Positions 25,697 to 33,392 of a stretch of 54,001 bases of DNA are shown here, piece after piece (position 1 is the first letter of the stretch; each line of letters opens with the position of its first letter). The notes under the pieces were generated by a model. That model saw only the letters and a program-made list of their open reading frames with translations, had not been told where the DNA came from and did no database searches. This DNA is from Gemmatimonadota bacterium (GTDB lineage Bacteria; JAAXHH01), in the NCBI GenBank assembly GCA_026705925.1, contig JAPOZT010000016.1, forward strand, positions 1 to 54,001, in the 5' to 3' direction. The position numbers and the translations under genes were made by a program.

Positions 25697-26575
25697 TTGA
25701 TAAAACGCCGAATGCCGACCGGGCTGCTGGTCTTGCATTTCGGGGATAGAACGGTTCGGATATCCGGACTGCCGATCGCCGTCATGCTGGGCACGCTGGT
25801 CATGGTAACGGGCGTCTTGTACGCCGGTGCGCGGTCATGGCTTGCCGAATACCGACACGGCAGCATGCACGAAGAGATCAGGATTCTGGAGCAGTCCAGC
25901 CAGTCGAACAAGGCCAGGCTGGAATCGCTGATCGCATCGGAAGAGACCGCCCGGCTCATCGCGGGACTTCCGAGCATCCATCCGGATATCCGCCAGGTGG
26001 GTGTGGGCGGACCGGCCCCGTCGCCGGATCCGGGATTCGCGCCCGATTCGCCCTATTACCGGGCTACCAGGTTGCACTCCGAGATGGAGACTTCCCGGCG
26101 CAGATCGAGTCTTTCGCTCAGGAGCATGGAGGACATCGAGCAGCAGATCCGCGAGGTCGACGACCGCTGGCAGTTCGTACCCTCGATCACTCCGGTGACC
26201 GGTGTGATTACCAGCCGGTACGGCCTGCGGACCGACCCCTTCACCGGTCTCTACACCATGCACCACGGGATCGATATCGCCGCGGCCCCCGGGACCCCGG
26301 TCAAGTCGCCGGCTGGCGGCGTCGTGGCCCGGACTGGCGTGGATCCCAGGTACGGCCTGTACCTCGACGTGGACCACCTGAACGGTTACAAGACCCGCTT
26401 CGGCCACCTTTCCGCCATCCTGGTGAAGAAAGGCGCGGAACTGAAGCGCGGCGACATCATCGGACACGTGGGCATGACGGGGAGAACCACCGGGAACCAC
26501 CTGCACTACGAGGTTCACAAGGACCACAGGCGCGTCAATCCCATGCAGTACATCCGGTCGGAAAACGGCTGCTGA
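25697..26575 (+). CDS. M23 family metallopeptidase
   Basis: Second membrane-anchored LytM endopeptidase, 292 residues. One membrane segment (about residues 19-38) precedes a helical stretch with two predicted coiled-coil parts (EEIRILEQSSQSNKARLESL; RSSLSLRSMEDIEQQIREV). The LytM domain has SRYGLRTDPFTGLYTMHHGI (first His) with the following DIAAAP, and the catalytic NHLHYEVHKD. It resembles the MepM/SpoIIQ-like class often found beside bactofilin genes, but no bactofilin follows. The start is TTG at 25697 (AGGAAT upstream) or ATG at 25712. A rho-independent terminator lies 30 bp after the stop. Confidence 0.92.
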   Translation: MIKRRMPTGLLVLHFGDRTVRISGLPIAVMLGTLVMVTGVLYAGARSWLAEYRHGSMHEEIRILEQSSQSNKARLESLIASEETARLIAGLPSIHPDIRQVGVGGPAPSPDPGFAPDSPYYRATRLHSEMETSRRRSSLSLRSMEDIEQQIREVDDRWQFVPSITPVTGVITSRYGLRTDPFTGLYTMHHGIDIAAAPGTPVKSPAGGVVARTGVDPRYGLYLDVDHLNGYKTRFGHLSAILVKKGAELKRGDIIGHVGMTGRTTGNHLHYEVHKDHRRVNPMQYIRSENGC

Positions 26576-26604
26576 TCATTACGACCGCTTAACAGAATCA
26601 GATA

Positions 26605-26635
26605 GGCAGGGGCTTCGTATAATCCCTGCCTTTTT
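26605..26635 (+). terminator. Rho-independent terminator after the M23 gene
   Basis: Perfect 7-bp stem GGCAGGG (26605-26611) and CCCTGCC (26624-26630), 12-nt loop, followed by TTTTT. It ends the rpoD-side gene run before the repeat region. Confidence 0.85.
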
Positions 26636-26656
26636 CATTTCTGTGCCGCTAATCCG

Positions 26657-26702
26657 TGCCGCCTGTCCATGCCGCCTGTCCATGCCGCCTGTCCATGCCG
26701 CC
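26657..26702. repeat. 13-bp tandem repeat, 3.5 copies, intergenic
   Basis: TGCCGCCTGTCCA repeated three times plus 7 bases. It lies between the terminator and the DUF6483-like gene. An open frame runs through it on both strands but carries no protein homology. Confidence 0.92.
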
Positions 26703-26801
26703 GCGTCCTCCGGGCGTCTCTCCTGTTTCGTCGGTATTCCAGCCATACCCCGAATACGGCGTGATTTCTTCCTTAGCTTCCATCGCGTGAGGGCCCGTTC
26801 G

Positions 26802-27527
26802 ATGTTCAGACAGGATTACATTATGAGGACGATCCGCGTTTTCATCGATGCGCTGATCCTGTTGATCCGGGCGCGCCGCGACCAGGACACTCACCGGGCG
26901 CGTTCGATCATCACCCAGACCTGGGAGGACATCTTCGGCCTGTCGACGGCGTCCGTTATGGCGCTGTCGGAACGCACCCTGCTCTCCATGCTGATGAAAC
27001 GGAGCGGTGGGGCCGTGGACACCGCCCTCATGGCCGCGCGCCTGTTCAAGGAGGACGGGACGCTGGCCATGGCGGACGGGCAGGAGGAGGACGGCAGACG
27101 CCTGTACCTGAAGGCCCTTAACTGCTACCTGGAAATCGCCGTGGAGCCGTCCATCGAAACGGAGGACTTTCGGTGGATCAGCGAAGACATCAGCACCACC
27201 GGTCTCGTTACGGATCCCCACGAAGCGATCGGCGAGCTGCTCGGCCTCCTCGAGCACGTTGAACTGCCCGTGTCGACTTCGATGCTGCTTTTCACCTACT
27301 ATGAACGGTACGGCCGGTACGCCAGCGCCGAGGATGTCCTGTTTCACGCCATGGACGATCACCCGGCCGAGCCCGAATTCGCCCGGCTCGGGATGGCGTT
27401 CTACGAACGGCTCGAATCCGCGGAGGACGACCGCCTGGAACGGGGCGGACTGCCCCGCGACGAAGTCCGCGAAGGACTGGAACAACTGAGGCGACGGATA
27501 CGCCGCGCAGGGCATGTTTTTGATTGA
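26802..27527 (+). CDS. DUF6483-like protein, function unknown
   Basis: 241-residue, probably helical cytoplasmic protein. The opening MFRQDYIMRTIRVFIDAL resembles the start of DUF6483 proteins; I give this family name from memory of the pattern and with limited certainty. The rest reads like TPR or solenoid helices: ALMAARLFKEDGTLAMADG, YLKALNCYLEIAV and FTYYERYGRYASAEDVLFHA. The ATG at 26802 is preferred because upstream codons run through the 13-bp repeat. There is no obvious partner; miaB follows under its own promoter, whose -35 box overlaps this gene's 3' end. Confidence 0.65.
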   Translation: MFRQDYIMRTIRVFIDALILLIRARRDQDTHRARSIITQTWEDIFGLSTASVMALSERTLLSMLMKRSGGAVDTALMAARLFKEDGTLAMADGQEEDGRRLYLKALNCYLEIAVEPSIETEDFRWISEDISTTGLVTDPHEAIGELLGLLEHVELPVSTSMLLFTYYERYGRYASAEDVLFHAMDDHPAEPEFARLGMAFYERLESAEDDRLERGGLPRDEVREGLEQLRRRIRRAGHVFD

Positions 27528-27552
27528 CGGTACCATGCCGCACTTATAGATT
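27524..27552 (+). promoter_or_regulatory. Promoter candidate for miaB
   Basis: -35 TTGACG (27524-27529), a 17-bp spacer and -10 TAGATT (27547-27552). The start would be near 27559, about 32 nt before the miaB ATG. Confidence 0.55.
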
Positions 27553-27590
27553 AGCGGAATCCAAAAAAACGCGAAATCACACGGGGATGC

Positions 27591-29024
27591 ATGGTGGCGG
27601 TCAGCCTGGACAGCCTGGACAGCATGGACAGTACGGACAGCACGGTAAATACAGTAAGCACCGACAGCACGGTTCTCGAACCGCCTGCGGCACCTGCCGG
27701 GACGCAGGCACGGTCCCTGTACGTGGAGACCTACGGCTGTCAGATGAACAAGGCGGACTCCGAGCTGATCGTGGGGCTGCTCGCCCGCGAGGGCTACCGG
27801 GTCACCGACCGGGTCGACCGGGCCGACGTGATCCTGGTGAATACCTGCGCCATCCGCGAGAACGCGGAGCAGCGGGTACTCGGGCGCATGTCCGAACTGA
27901 ACCGGTTCAAGACGGCCAACCCCGACCTGATCCTGGGGCTCTGCGGTTGCATGTCCCAGCACCTCGGCGACCGGATCATCGAGCGCGCGCCTTACATCGA
28001 CCTGGTCGCGGGTCCCGACAGCTACCGGCGCCTGCCGGCCATGCTCCGCGCGCTGGACGCGGAAAGCGAACCGGCGCTGAGCCTGACCTGGGACCGGGCG
28101 GAACACTATCTCGACATCGACCCCGTCAGGGAAGCCGGCGTAAACGGCTGGGTCACGATCATGCGCGGCTGCGACAAGATGTGCTCCTTCTGCATCGTGC
28201 CCTTCGTGCGCGGCCGGGAGCGCAGCACGCCCCACGGCGAGGTGATCCGCCAGGTCGAACGCCTCGCGGCGGAAGGCTACCGGGAAGTGACCCTGCTCGG
28301 GCAGACCGTGAACAAGTACCAGGACGGCGAGGTGGATTTAGCGGACCTGCTTACCCGGACGGCGGAAGTCGACGGCATCGAGCGCATCCGGTTCACTTCG
28401 CCCCATCCGGCGCATTTCCCGGACCGGTTGATCGAGGTCATGGCGGCTTCCCCGAAGATCTGTCCTCACACGCACCTTCCGCTGCAGTCCGGCGCGCAGG
28501 CGACCCTTTCCCGCATGCGCAGGGACTATACCCCGGAGGTGTTTCTCGACGTCGTCCGGCGGCTTAGGGAGCGCATTCCCGGGATCGCCCTGACGACGGA
28601 CATCATCGTGGGTTTCTGCGGGGAGACCGAAGCGGAATTCGAGGCGACGTGCGAGATGATGCGGACCGTGCGGTTCGACAGCGCCTTCATGTTCAAGTAT
28701 TCGCCCCGGCCCGGGACCGCATCCCACAAGCGCCTGGCCGACGACGTGCCGGAAGAAGTGAAGGGCCGGCGCCTGACGGCCGTCATCGAGATGCAGAAGG
28801 CGATCTCCGAATCCCGGAACCGCGCGTACCGGGGAGAGACCGTGAACGTGCTCGTCGAAGGAACATCCAGGCGGGACGCCGACAAGCTCTTCGGCAAGAC
28901 GGACGCCTTCAAGACCGTCGTGTTCCCGGTGCGGGACGGCGTCGAATCCAACATGATCGTGCCCGTGCGCGTGAGCGGATCCACACCCTTCACGCTTTTC
29001 GGAGACGTGGTGGAGACGGCGTAG
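27591..29024 (+). CDS. miaB: tRNA-2-methylthio-N6-isopentenyladenosine37 synthase (MiaB)
   Basis: Radical-SAM methylthiotransferase of 477 residues that modifies A37 of tRNAs reading UNN codons. The N-terminal MTTase domain has its three cluster cysteines (YGCQMNKADSE, VNTCAIRENAE, LCGCMSQHLG), the radical-SAM motif is CDKMCSFC within IMRGCDKMCSFCIVPFVRGR, and a TRAM domain closes the protein (RGETVNVLVEGTSR onward). The first 40 or so residues are an unusual Asp-Ser/Asn-Thr-rich repeat (SLDSLDSMDSTDSTVNTVST) absent from typical MiaB; a start after it would need a non-ATG codon. Confidence 0.96.
   Translation: MVAVSLDSLDSMDSTDSTVNTVSTDSTVLEPPAAPAGTQARSLYVETYGCQMNKADSELIVGLLAREGYRVTDRVDRADVILVNTCAIRENAEQRVLGRMSELNRFKTANPDLILGLCGCMSQHLGDRIIERAPYIDLVAGPDSYRRLPAMLRALDAESEPALSLTWDRAEHYLDIDPVREAGVNGWVTIMRGCDKMCSFCIVPFVRGRERSTPHGEVIRQVERLAAEGYREVTLLGQTVNKYQDGEVDLADLLTRTAEVDGIERIRFTSPHPAHFPDRLIEVMAASPKICPHTHLPLQSGAQATLSRMRRDYTPEVFLDVVRRLRERIPGIALTTDIIVGFCGETEAEFEATCEMMRTVRFDSAFMFKYSPRPGTASHKRLADDVPEEVKGRRLTAVIEMQKAISESRNRAYRGETVNVLVEGTSRRDADKLFGKTDAFKTVVFPVRDGVESNMIVPVRVSGSTPFTLFGDVVETA
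27602..27646. repeat. 9-bp tandem repeat encoding the MiaB N-terminal extension
   Basis: Five units of CAGCCTGGA type (27602, 27611, 27620, 27629, 27638) with decreasing identity, encoding repeated Asp-Ser tripeptides. Confidence 0.92.
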
Positions 29025-29130
29025 CAATGCCAAGTGCCGGAGATCGGGCCTCGGGCCGACGCGCGTGTTTAACCGCCCCGGGGTCGAACCGCCGGCGTAG
29101 CAGCAGACAATTACAGGGAAAGGCTTTGAA

Positions 29131-29943
29131 ATGAAACCAAAAAAAACGGAAGCGCATTCGTCCCTCGATGCGGATTCGATCCCCGAAGCGGATTCGAATA
29201 GGGATGCGGGAAGCGCCGGCTCCGGCCTTTCCCGCCGTGGTTTTATTGGTAAAATAGCAGGCGGCGCCCTGGCCGGTCTGGCCGGCACCGCGATTCTCAA
29301 CAGTTGTGCGGAATCATCCCCAAAGGAGAGTACTATGTCATTCACGCTGCCTGATCTGCCCTATGCCCATGACGCGCTCGAGCCCCACATCGACGCGCGC
29401 ACCATGGAAATCCATCACGGCAAGCACCACAACACCTACATCACCAATCTGAACAACGCCCTGGCGGACCACAGCGACCTGGCCGGCAAGAGCCTGGACG
29501 AACTGCTGGCGGACAACTGCGCCATCGTGCCGGACGCCATCAAGACCGCCGTGCGCAACAACGGCGGCGGACACGCCAACCACACGCAGTTCTGGACGAT
29601 CATGAGCGGCAGCGGCGGCGGAAACCCCACGGGCAACCTGGCCGCGGCGATCGACAGTACCTTTGGCGGCCTCGACGCCATGAAGGAGCAGTTCGCGGCG
29701 GCGGGCGCGACGCGCTTCGGTTCCGGCTGGGCCTGGCTCGCCAAGGACGGTTCCGGCAATCTAGAGGTCTACTCCACGGCCAACCAGGACAGCCCGATCA
29801 TGGAAGGCAAGACGGCCATCCTGGGGCTGGACGTGTGGGAGCATGCCTACTACCTGAATTACCAGAACCTGCGTCCCGCCTACATCGAAGCCTGGTGGAA
29901 CGTGGTGGACTGGGCGGAAGCGGAACGACGCTTCAACGGCTAA
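29131..29943 (+). CDS. Fe/Mn superoxide dismutase with Tat-type leader and internal start
   Basis: Dismutates superoxide. The mature enzyme (from about residue 69, [20 protein letters not shown]) is a full-length Fe/Mn SOD with ligands His ([12 protein letters not shown]), His (HANHTQFW), Asp and His ([14 protein letters not shown]). Ahead of it is a Tat-like leader ([19 protein letters not shown]) with a lipobox-like LNSCAES, so the long form should be exported, possibly lipid-anchored. GGGAAAGG precedes the long start. A separate AAAGGAG with 6-nt spacing precedes the internal ATG at 29335, which would give a leaderless cytosolic enzyme. Metal preference is not assigned. Confidence 0.95.
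   Translation: MKPKKTEAHSSLDADSIPEADSNRDAGSAGSGLSRRGFIGKIAGGALAGLAGTAILNSCAESSPKESTMSFTLPDLPYAHDALEPHIDARTMEIHHGKHHNTYITNLNNALADHSDLAGKSLDELLADNCAIVPDAIKTAVRNNGGGHANHTQFWTIMSGSGGGNPTGNLAAAIDSTFGGLDAMKEQFAAAGATRFGSGWAWLAKDGSGNLEVYSTANQDSPIMEGKTAILGLDVWEHAYYLNYQNLRPAYIEAWWNVVDWAEAERRFNG
29322..29337 (+). promoter_or_regulatory. Strong internal ribosome binding site in the SOD gene
   Basis: AAAGGAG (29322-29328), 6-nt spacer, ATG 29335-29337 in frame with the SOD. It precedes exactly the first residue of the conserved SOD fold. Confidence 0.8.
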
Positions 29944-30087
29944 ATACGGTTTGACGCGGTCCGGCCGGCGAACTGGTGCGGTCGCCCGGTACGACGCACG
30001 GCCGTCTGCTGAGCACTGTCGGTCCGGCCGGCGATGTCGGCCCTGCGGGCGATGTCGGCGGCGGCCGGCAAGTATCCTGGAGGCTGA

Positions 30088-31215
30088 ATGGCGCGAACGG
30101 GAAGAGCGGCGATCCTGAGCGGGGAAAAGGGCACGTTTACCGTCGGCGAGGCGGTGGTCCCCGACCCCGGTCCGGGAGAGGTGCTCGTAAGGCAGTCCAT
30201 GTGCGGCGTCTGCGGCACGGACGTGCACGTCTATCAAGGTCACGCGCGGCGCAAGGCCTTCCCGTTGGTGCTCGGCCATGAGATCGTGGGCGTCATCGAG
30301 AAGCTGGGGTCGGGCGTCGACACGGACGCCATGGACAAGCCGGTCAGGGAGGGCGATCTCATCGCCATCATACCGGGGCAGCAGTGCGGGACCTGCTACT
30401 TCTGCGCGGTGGTGCGGGAGCCCGGGCTCTGTCCCAACGTGCTGGCCTACGGATTCCGGCCCTACGCCGACATCAAGCCCCACTTTCAGGGCGGGTACGC
30501 CGAGTACGTGCTGCTGAACATCCCCCGCAGCAAGTTTCTAAAAGTCCAGAGTCCACCCGAGGTCGCAGTACTGCTCGAACCCTTCACCGTCGGCCTGCAC
30601 TTTGCAGAAAAAGCCCAGATGAAACTCGGGTCCACCGCGGTCATCCAGGGCGCCGGCGCCATCGGACTCTTCAGCCTGGCCGCGGCCATCGAGGCCGGCG
30701 CGCACCGCACCATCGTGGTCGGAGCGCCCGCGTCGCGCCTGGAACTGGCGAAGGCCTTTGGCGCCGACGTGACCATCAACATCGAGGAAGTGCCGGACGC
30801 GCAGGAACGCATCGAAGCGGTCAAGGCGGAGACGCCGGGAGGTTACGGCGCCGACGTGGTCTTCGAGTGCACGGGCGTGCCGCCGGCCATCCCGGAGGGC
30901 GTGGAAATGCTGCGGCGGGGCGGGACCTACGTGGAAGGCGGTCACTTCACCGACGCGGGCGACGTTTCCATGAACCCCTTCAACCACTTCGTGTTCCGCC
31001 ACATCACCCTCGTCGGGGTCTGGGCCAGCACCATCACGCATTTCGTGCGCGGCCTGCCCATCCTCGAATCGGGCCGCTACCCCTTCGAGGAAATGGTCTC
31101 CCACACCCTGCCGCTGAGCCGGGTCGGCGAGGCCATCGACGCGCTGTCGACCAACTACCGGCTCGACGGCGAAGAGGTCCGCAAGATCGCCATTTCGGGT
31201 GAAGTGGCCGGATAA
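30088..31215 (+). CDS. Zinc-dependent medium-chain dehydrogenase (alcohol/polyol type)
   Basis: MDR-superfamily NAD(P) dehydrogenase of 375 residues. Catalytic zinc ligands: Cys in MCGVCGTDVHVY (about residue 42) and the His-Glu of VLGHEIVGVIEKLG (about residue 65). A structural zinc site is seen as QQCGTCYFC...GLCPN (four Cys, about residues 98-117). The nucleotide-binding loop is VIQGAGAIGLFSLAAAIEAG (about residue 190). The substrate is probably a polyol or sugar alcohol, given the isomerase gene 41 bp downstream, but this is inference. Confidence 0.93.
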   Translation: MARTGRAAILSGEKGTFTVGEAVVPDPGPGEVLVRQSMCGVCGTDVHVYQGHARRKAFPLVLGHEIVGVIEKLGSGVDTDAMDKPVREGDLIAIIPGQQCGTCYFCAVVREPGLCPNVLAYGFRPYADIKPHFQGGYAEYVLLNIPRSKFLKVQSPPEVAVLLEPFTVGLHFAEKAQMKLGSTAVIQGAGAIGLFSLAAAIEAGAHRTIVVGAPASRLELAKAFGADVTINIEEVPDAQERIEAVKAETPGGYGADVVFECTGVPPAIPEGVEMLRRGGTYVEGGHFTDAGDVSMNPFNHFVFRHITLVGVWASTITHFVRGLPILESGRYPFEEMVSHTLPLSRVGEAIDALSTNYRLDGEEVRKIAISGEVAG

Positions 31216-31256
31216 AGGTGTAGCGAAGATAAAGGCGTAGCGTAAAGGAGCCCGTA

Positions 31257-32015
31257 TTGAAGTTCAAACTGGGATTCAGCGGACTGCGGTGGCAGACCCC
31301 GGACCTGGATGAAATCCTCGGGCAGCTGAAGGAAACCGGCTGGGACGGCTGGGAGATCCGGCAGTCGCTGGACTGGCTGGGGTCGGCGAAGCGGGTGAAG
31401 ACCATTTCGGATCGTGCGGGCGTTCAGGTCGCCGTGGTCACCGGAACCGGCATTACGATCGACGGCAGTCACGAGATGAAGGAGCGGAACAAGCGGCGCA
31501 TCGACTTCGCCGCCGACGTGGAGGCGGACACCTTCATGTTCATGGGCGCCAACCGGCCCTACGGCCGCTCCTCTACCCCGGACGACATCCGGGCACTGGC
31601 GGATCTGTCGGACGAATTCGCCGACTACGCGTCGCAGTACGACCTGGACGTGTGCTACCACATCCATACGAGCACCACGGTCGATTCCCGAGAGGAATGG
31701 GAACTGCTCATGCGCCTGATGAAGCGGGCGCAGCTCTGCATCGACGTCTCCCATTCGGCTTTCTGGCACTACGATCCCGCCCAGTCCATCCGGGACTTCA
31801 GGGACCGGCTGGTGTACGTGCACCTGCAGGATTACAAGGATTACCGCTTCGTCGAGCTCGGAGACGGCGGGTTGCTCGACTTCGGCGCCGCCATGAAGGC
31901 GCTGGAGGAGATCGGTTACGACCGGTGGGTGACCGTGTGTCCCAGCCAGTCGGACCTGCCCGATACAGAGAAGATGAAGCTGGAACGCGCCTACCTGCGC
32001 AAACTGGGGTACTGA
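31257..32015 (+). CDS. Sugar phosphate isomerase/epimerase
   Basis: TIM-barrel enzyme of 252 residues, AP-endonuclease-2/xylose-isomerase-like. Metal-site segments are DVCYHIHTSTTVDSREEW, LCIDVSHSAFWHYDP, VYVHLQDYKDYRFVELGDG and the late WVTVCPSQSD. It starts at TTG with AAAGGAG 6 bases upstream, which decides the start. It probably forms an operon with the preceding zinc dehydrogenase for oxidation and isomerisation of a sugar or polyol. It converges with the thiDN gene, with only 5 bp between stops. Confidence 0.92.
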   Translation: MKFKLGFSGLRWQTPDLDEILGQLKETGWDGWEIRQSLDWLGSAKRVKTISDRAGVQVAVVTGTGITIDGSHEMKERNKRRIDFAADVEADTFMFMGANRPYGRSSTPDDIRALADLSDEFADYASQYDLDVCYHIHTSTTVDSREEWELLMRLMKRAQLCIDVSHSAFWHYDPAQSIRDFRDRLVYVHLQDYKDYRFVELGDGGLLDFGAAMKALEEIGYDRWVTVCPSQSDLPDTEKMKLERAYLRKLGY

Positions 32016-32020
32016 CCGGC

Positions 32021-33367
32021 CTACTTCCCCCGTGACTTTTCCAGCACGGCCAGTGCGATATCCCCGACCCGCTCCGGGGTCTCGGCGATGACCCGGATCA
32101 TGGGTTCCTTCCCCTCGTCCCCCAGGTCGTAGACGATATCCGGCACGAAGCCCTGCTCCTCGATGACCCGGGCCGTTCCCCACTCCAGCGACGAACCTTC
32201 CCGTCTTTTCGATTCGAGCGGCTCCTCGTGGCGGTCGAAGGAGGCGATCGAGAGTCCCAGTCCCCGGCAGGCGCCGAGGATCGATTCGTCGTACCGGATG
32301 TTCATCACGGATCGTTTGGACGGGTCCCTACGCATGGCGGTGAGGATGATCCGGGCCACGTGGGAGGAAGCGCCGAACTCGGGCGGCGCCACGGAGCGGA
32401 TATCCCGGCGCACGCGGATGAGCCGGCCGGGGAAGGCGGCCACGTCGTCCGCCGACTGCGCGCCGGCCAGTCCCATGCCCAGGTTGCACTGCACTTCGGG
32501 GACGAGGTCCCCCGCGTGGGCGCTTTCTAGACGGCGCGCCGCGGCCGACAACTGGTCCAGGACTGAGAGGCGATCGGCGTCGCGGTAGAGTTCGTGAAAA
32601 TGATGGACCGGTCCGTGCCCCCCACCCAGGGGTTCGGCGTGGCGCAGGGCCTCGGTGAGGTAGGTCTTCGCGGACGCCACGGCTTCGGCCACCCCGGCCC
32701 CTTTGGCCAGTCCGGCGGCAATGGCGGACGCGAAGGTGCACCCCGTACCGTGGGTGCTCCGGGTGTCTATGCGTTCGGCCTCAAAGGTCCGGTATTCCGC
32801 GCCGTCGAACAACACGTCGACCGCCGGCCCCTCGAGGTGGCCGCCCTTGACGACCACGTGGCGCGGCCCCATCTCGTGGAGCTTCCGGGCGATCGCCTTC
32901 ATCCCATCCACGTCCGACGCTTCGATGCCCGTCAGCGCCTTTGCCTCGTCCAGGTTCGGCGTGACGACGGCGGCGAGGGGGAAGAGCCCTTCGATCAGCG
33001 TGGAAACCGCCTCGGGTTCCAGCAGCGCGTCGCCGCTCTTGGCGAGCATCACCGGATCCACGACGAGAGGAATATCTGGATACGCCCGCAGCGTGTCCGC
33101 CACGGCGGCGATGATTTCGGCGTTGGCGAGCATGCCCGTCTTGATAGCCCGGGCGCCGATATCCGAAAGGACGGATTCGATCTGCGCCGCCACCGCTTCG
33201 GGCGGCAGGTTGTGGACGGCCTGCACGCCGAGGGTGTTCTGGGCGGTGACCGACGTTACGGCCGACATGCCGTACACGCCGTTGGCCGAGAACGTCTTGA
33301 GGTCCGCCTGGATGCCGGCGCCGCCTCCGGAGTCGGAACCCGCGATGGTGAGTGCTACCGGGATCAT
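32021..33367 (-). CDS. thiD: ThiD-ThiN fusion: HMP(-P) kinase / thiamine-phosphate synthase
   Basis: 448-residue bifunctional thiamin enzyme. Residues 1-265 are ThiD (ribokinase-like): [58 protein letters not shown] and the anion-hole [19 protein letters not shown]. Residues about 275-448 are a ThiN domain ([60 protein letters not shown]), a ThiE-independent thiamine-phosphate synthase. The fusion occurs in archaea and some bacteria. It follows the ClpX-like gene by 25 bp with no visible ribosome binding site, so it is likely co-transcribed. Confidence 0.93.
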   Translation of the reverse strand: MIPVALTIAGSDSGGGAGIQADLKTFSANGVYGMSAVTSVTAQNTLGVQAVHNLPPEAVAAQIESVLSDIGARAIKTGMLANAEIIAAVADTLRAYPDIPLVVDPVMLAKSGDALLEPEAVSTLIEGLFPLAAVVTPNLDEAKALTGIEASDVDGMKAIARKLHEMGPRHVVVKGGHLEGPAVDVLFDGAEYRTFEAERIDTRSTHGTGCTFASAIAAGLAKGAGVAEAVASAKTYLTEALRHAEPLGGGHGPVHHFHELYRDADRLSVLDQLSAAARRLESAHAGDLVPEVQCNLGMGLAGAQSADDVAAFPGRLIRVRRDIRSVAPPEFGASSHVARIILTAMRRDPSKRSVMNIRYDESILGACRGLGLSIASFDRHEEPLESKRREGSSLEWGTARVIEEQGFVPDIVYDLGDEGKEPMIRVIAETPERVGDIALAVLEKSRGK

Positions 33368-33392
33368 GGGCGGTGATTCGGGTGGATGATCG

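Noticed and set aside
26657..26702. 13-bp repeats as iterons or an integrase attachment site
   Set aside because: No replication or integrase gene adjoins them and similar micro-repeats occur at several unrelated places.
26643..26800. N-terminal extension of the DUF6483-like protein through the 13-bp repeat
   Set aside because: The repeat is not a multiple of 3, the translation is low-complexity, and the family-like start is at 26802.
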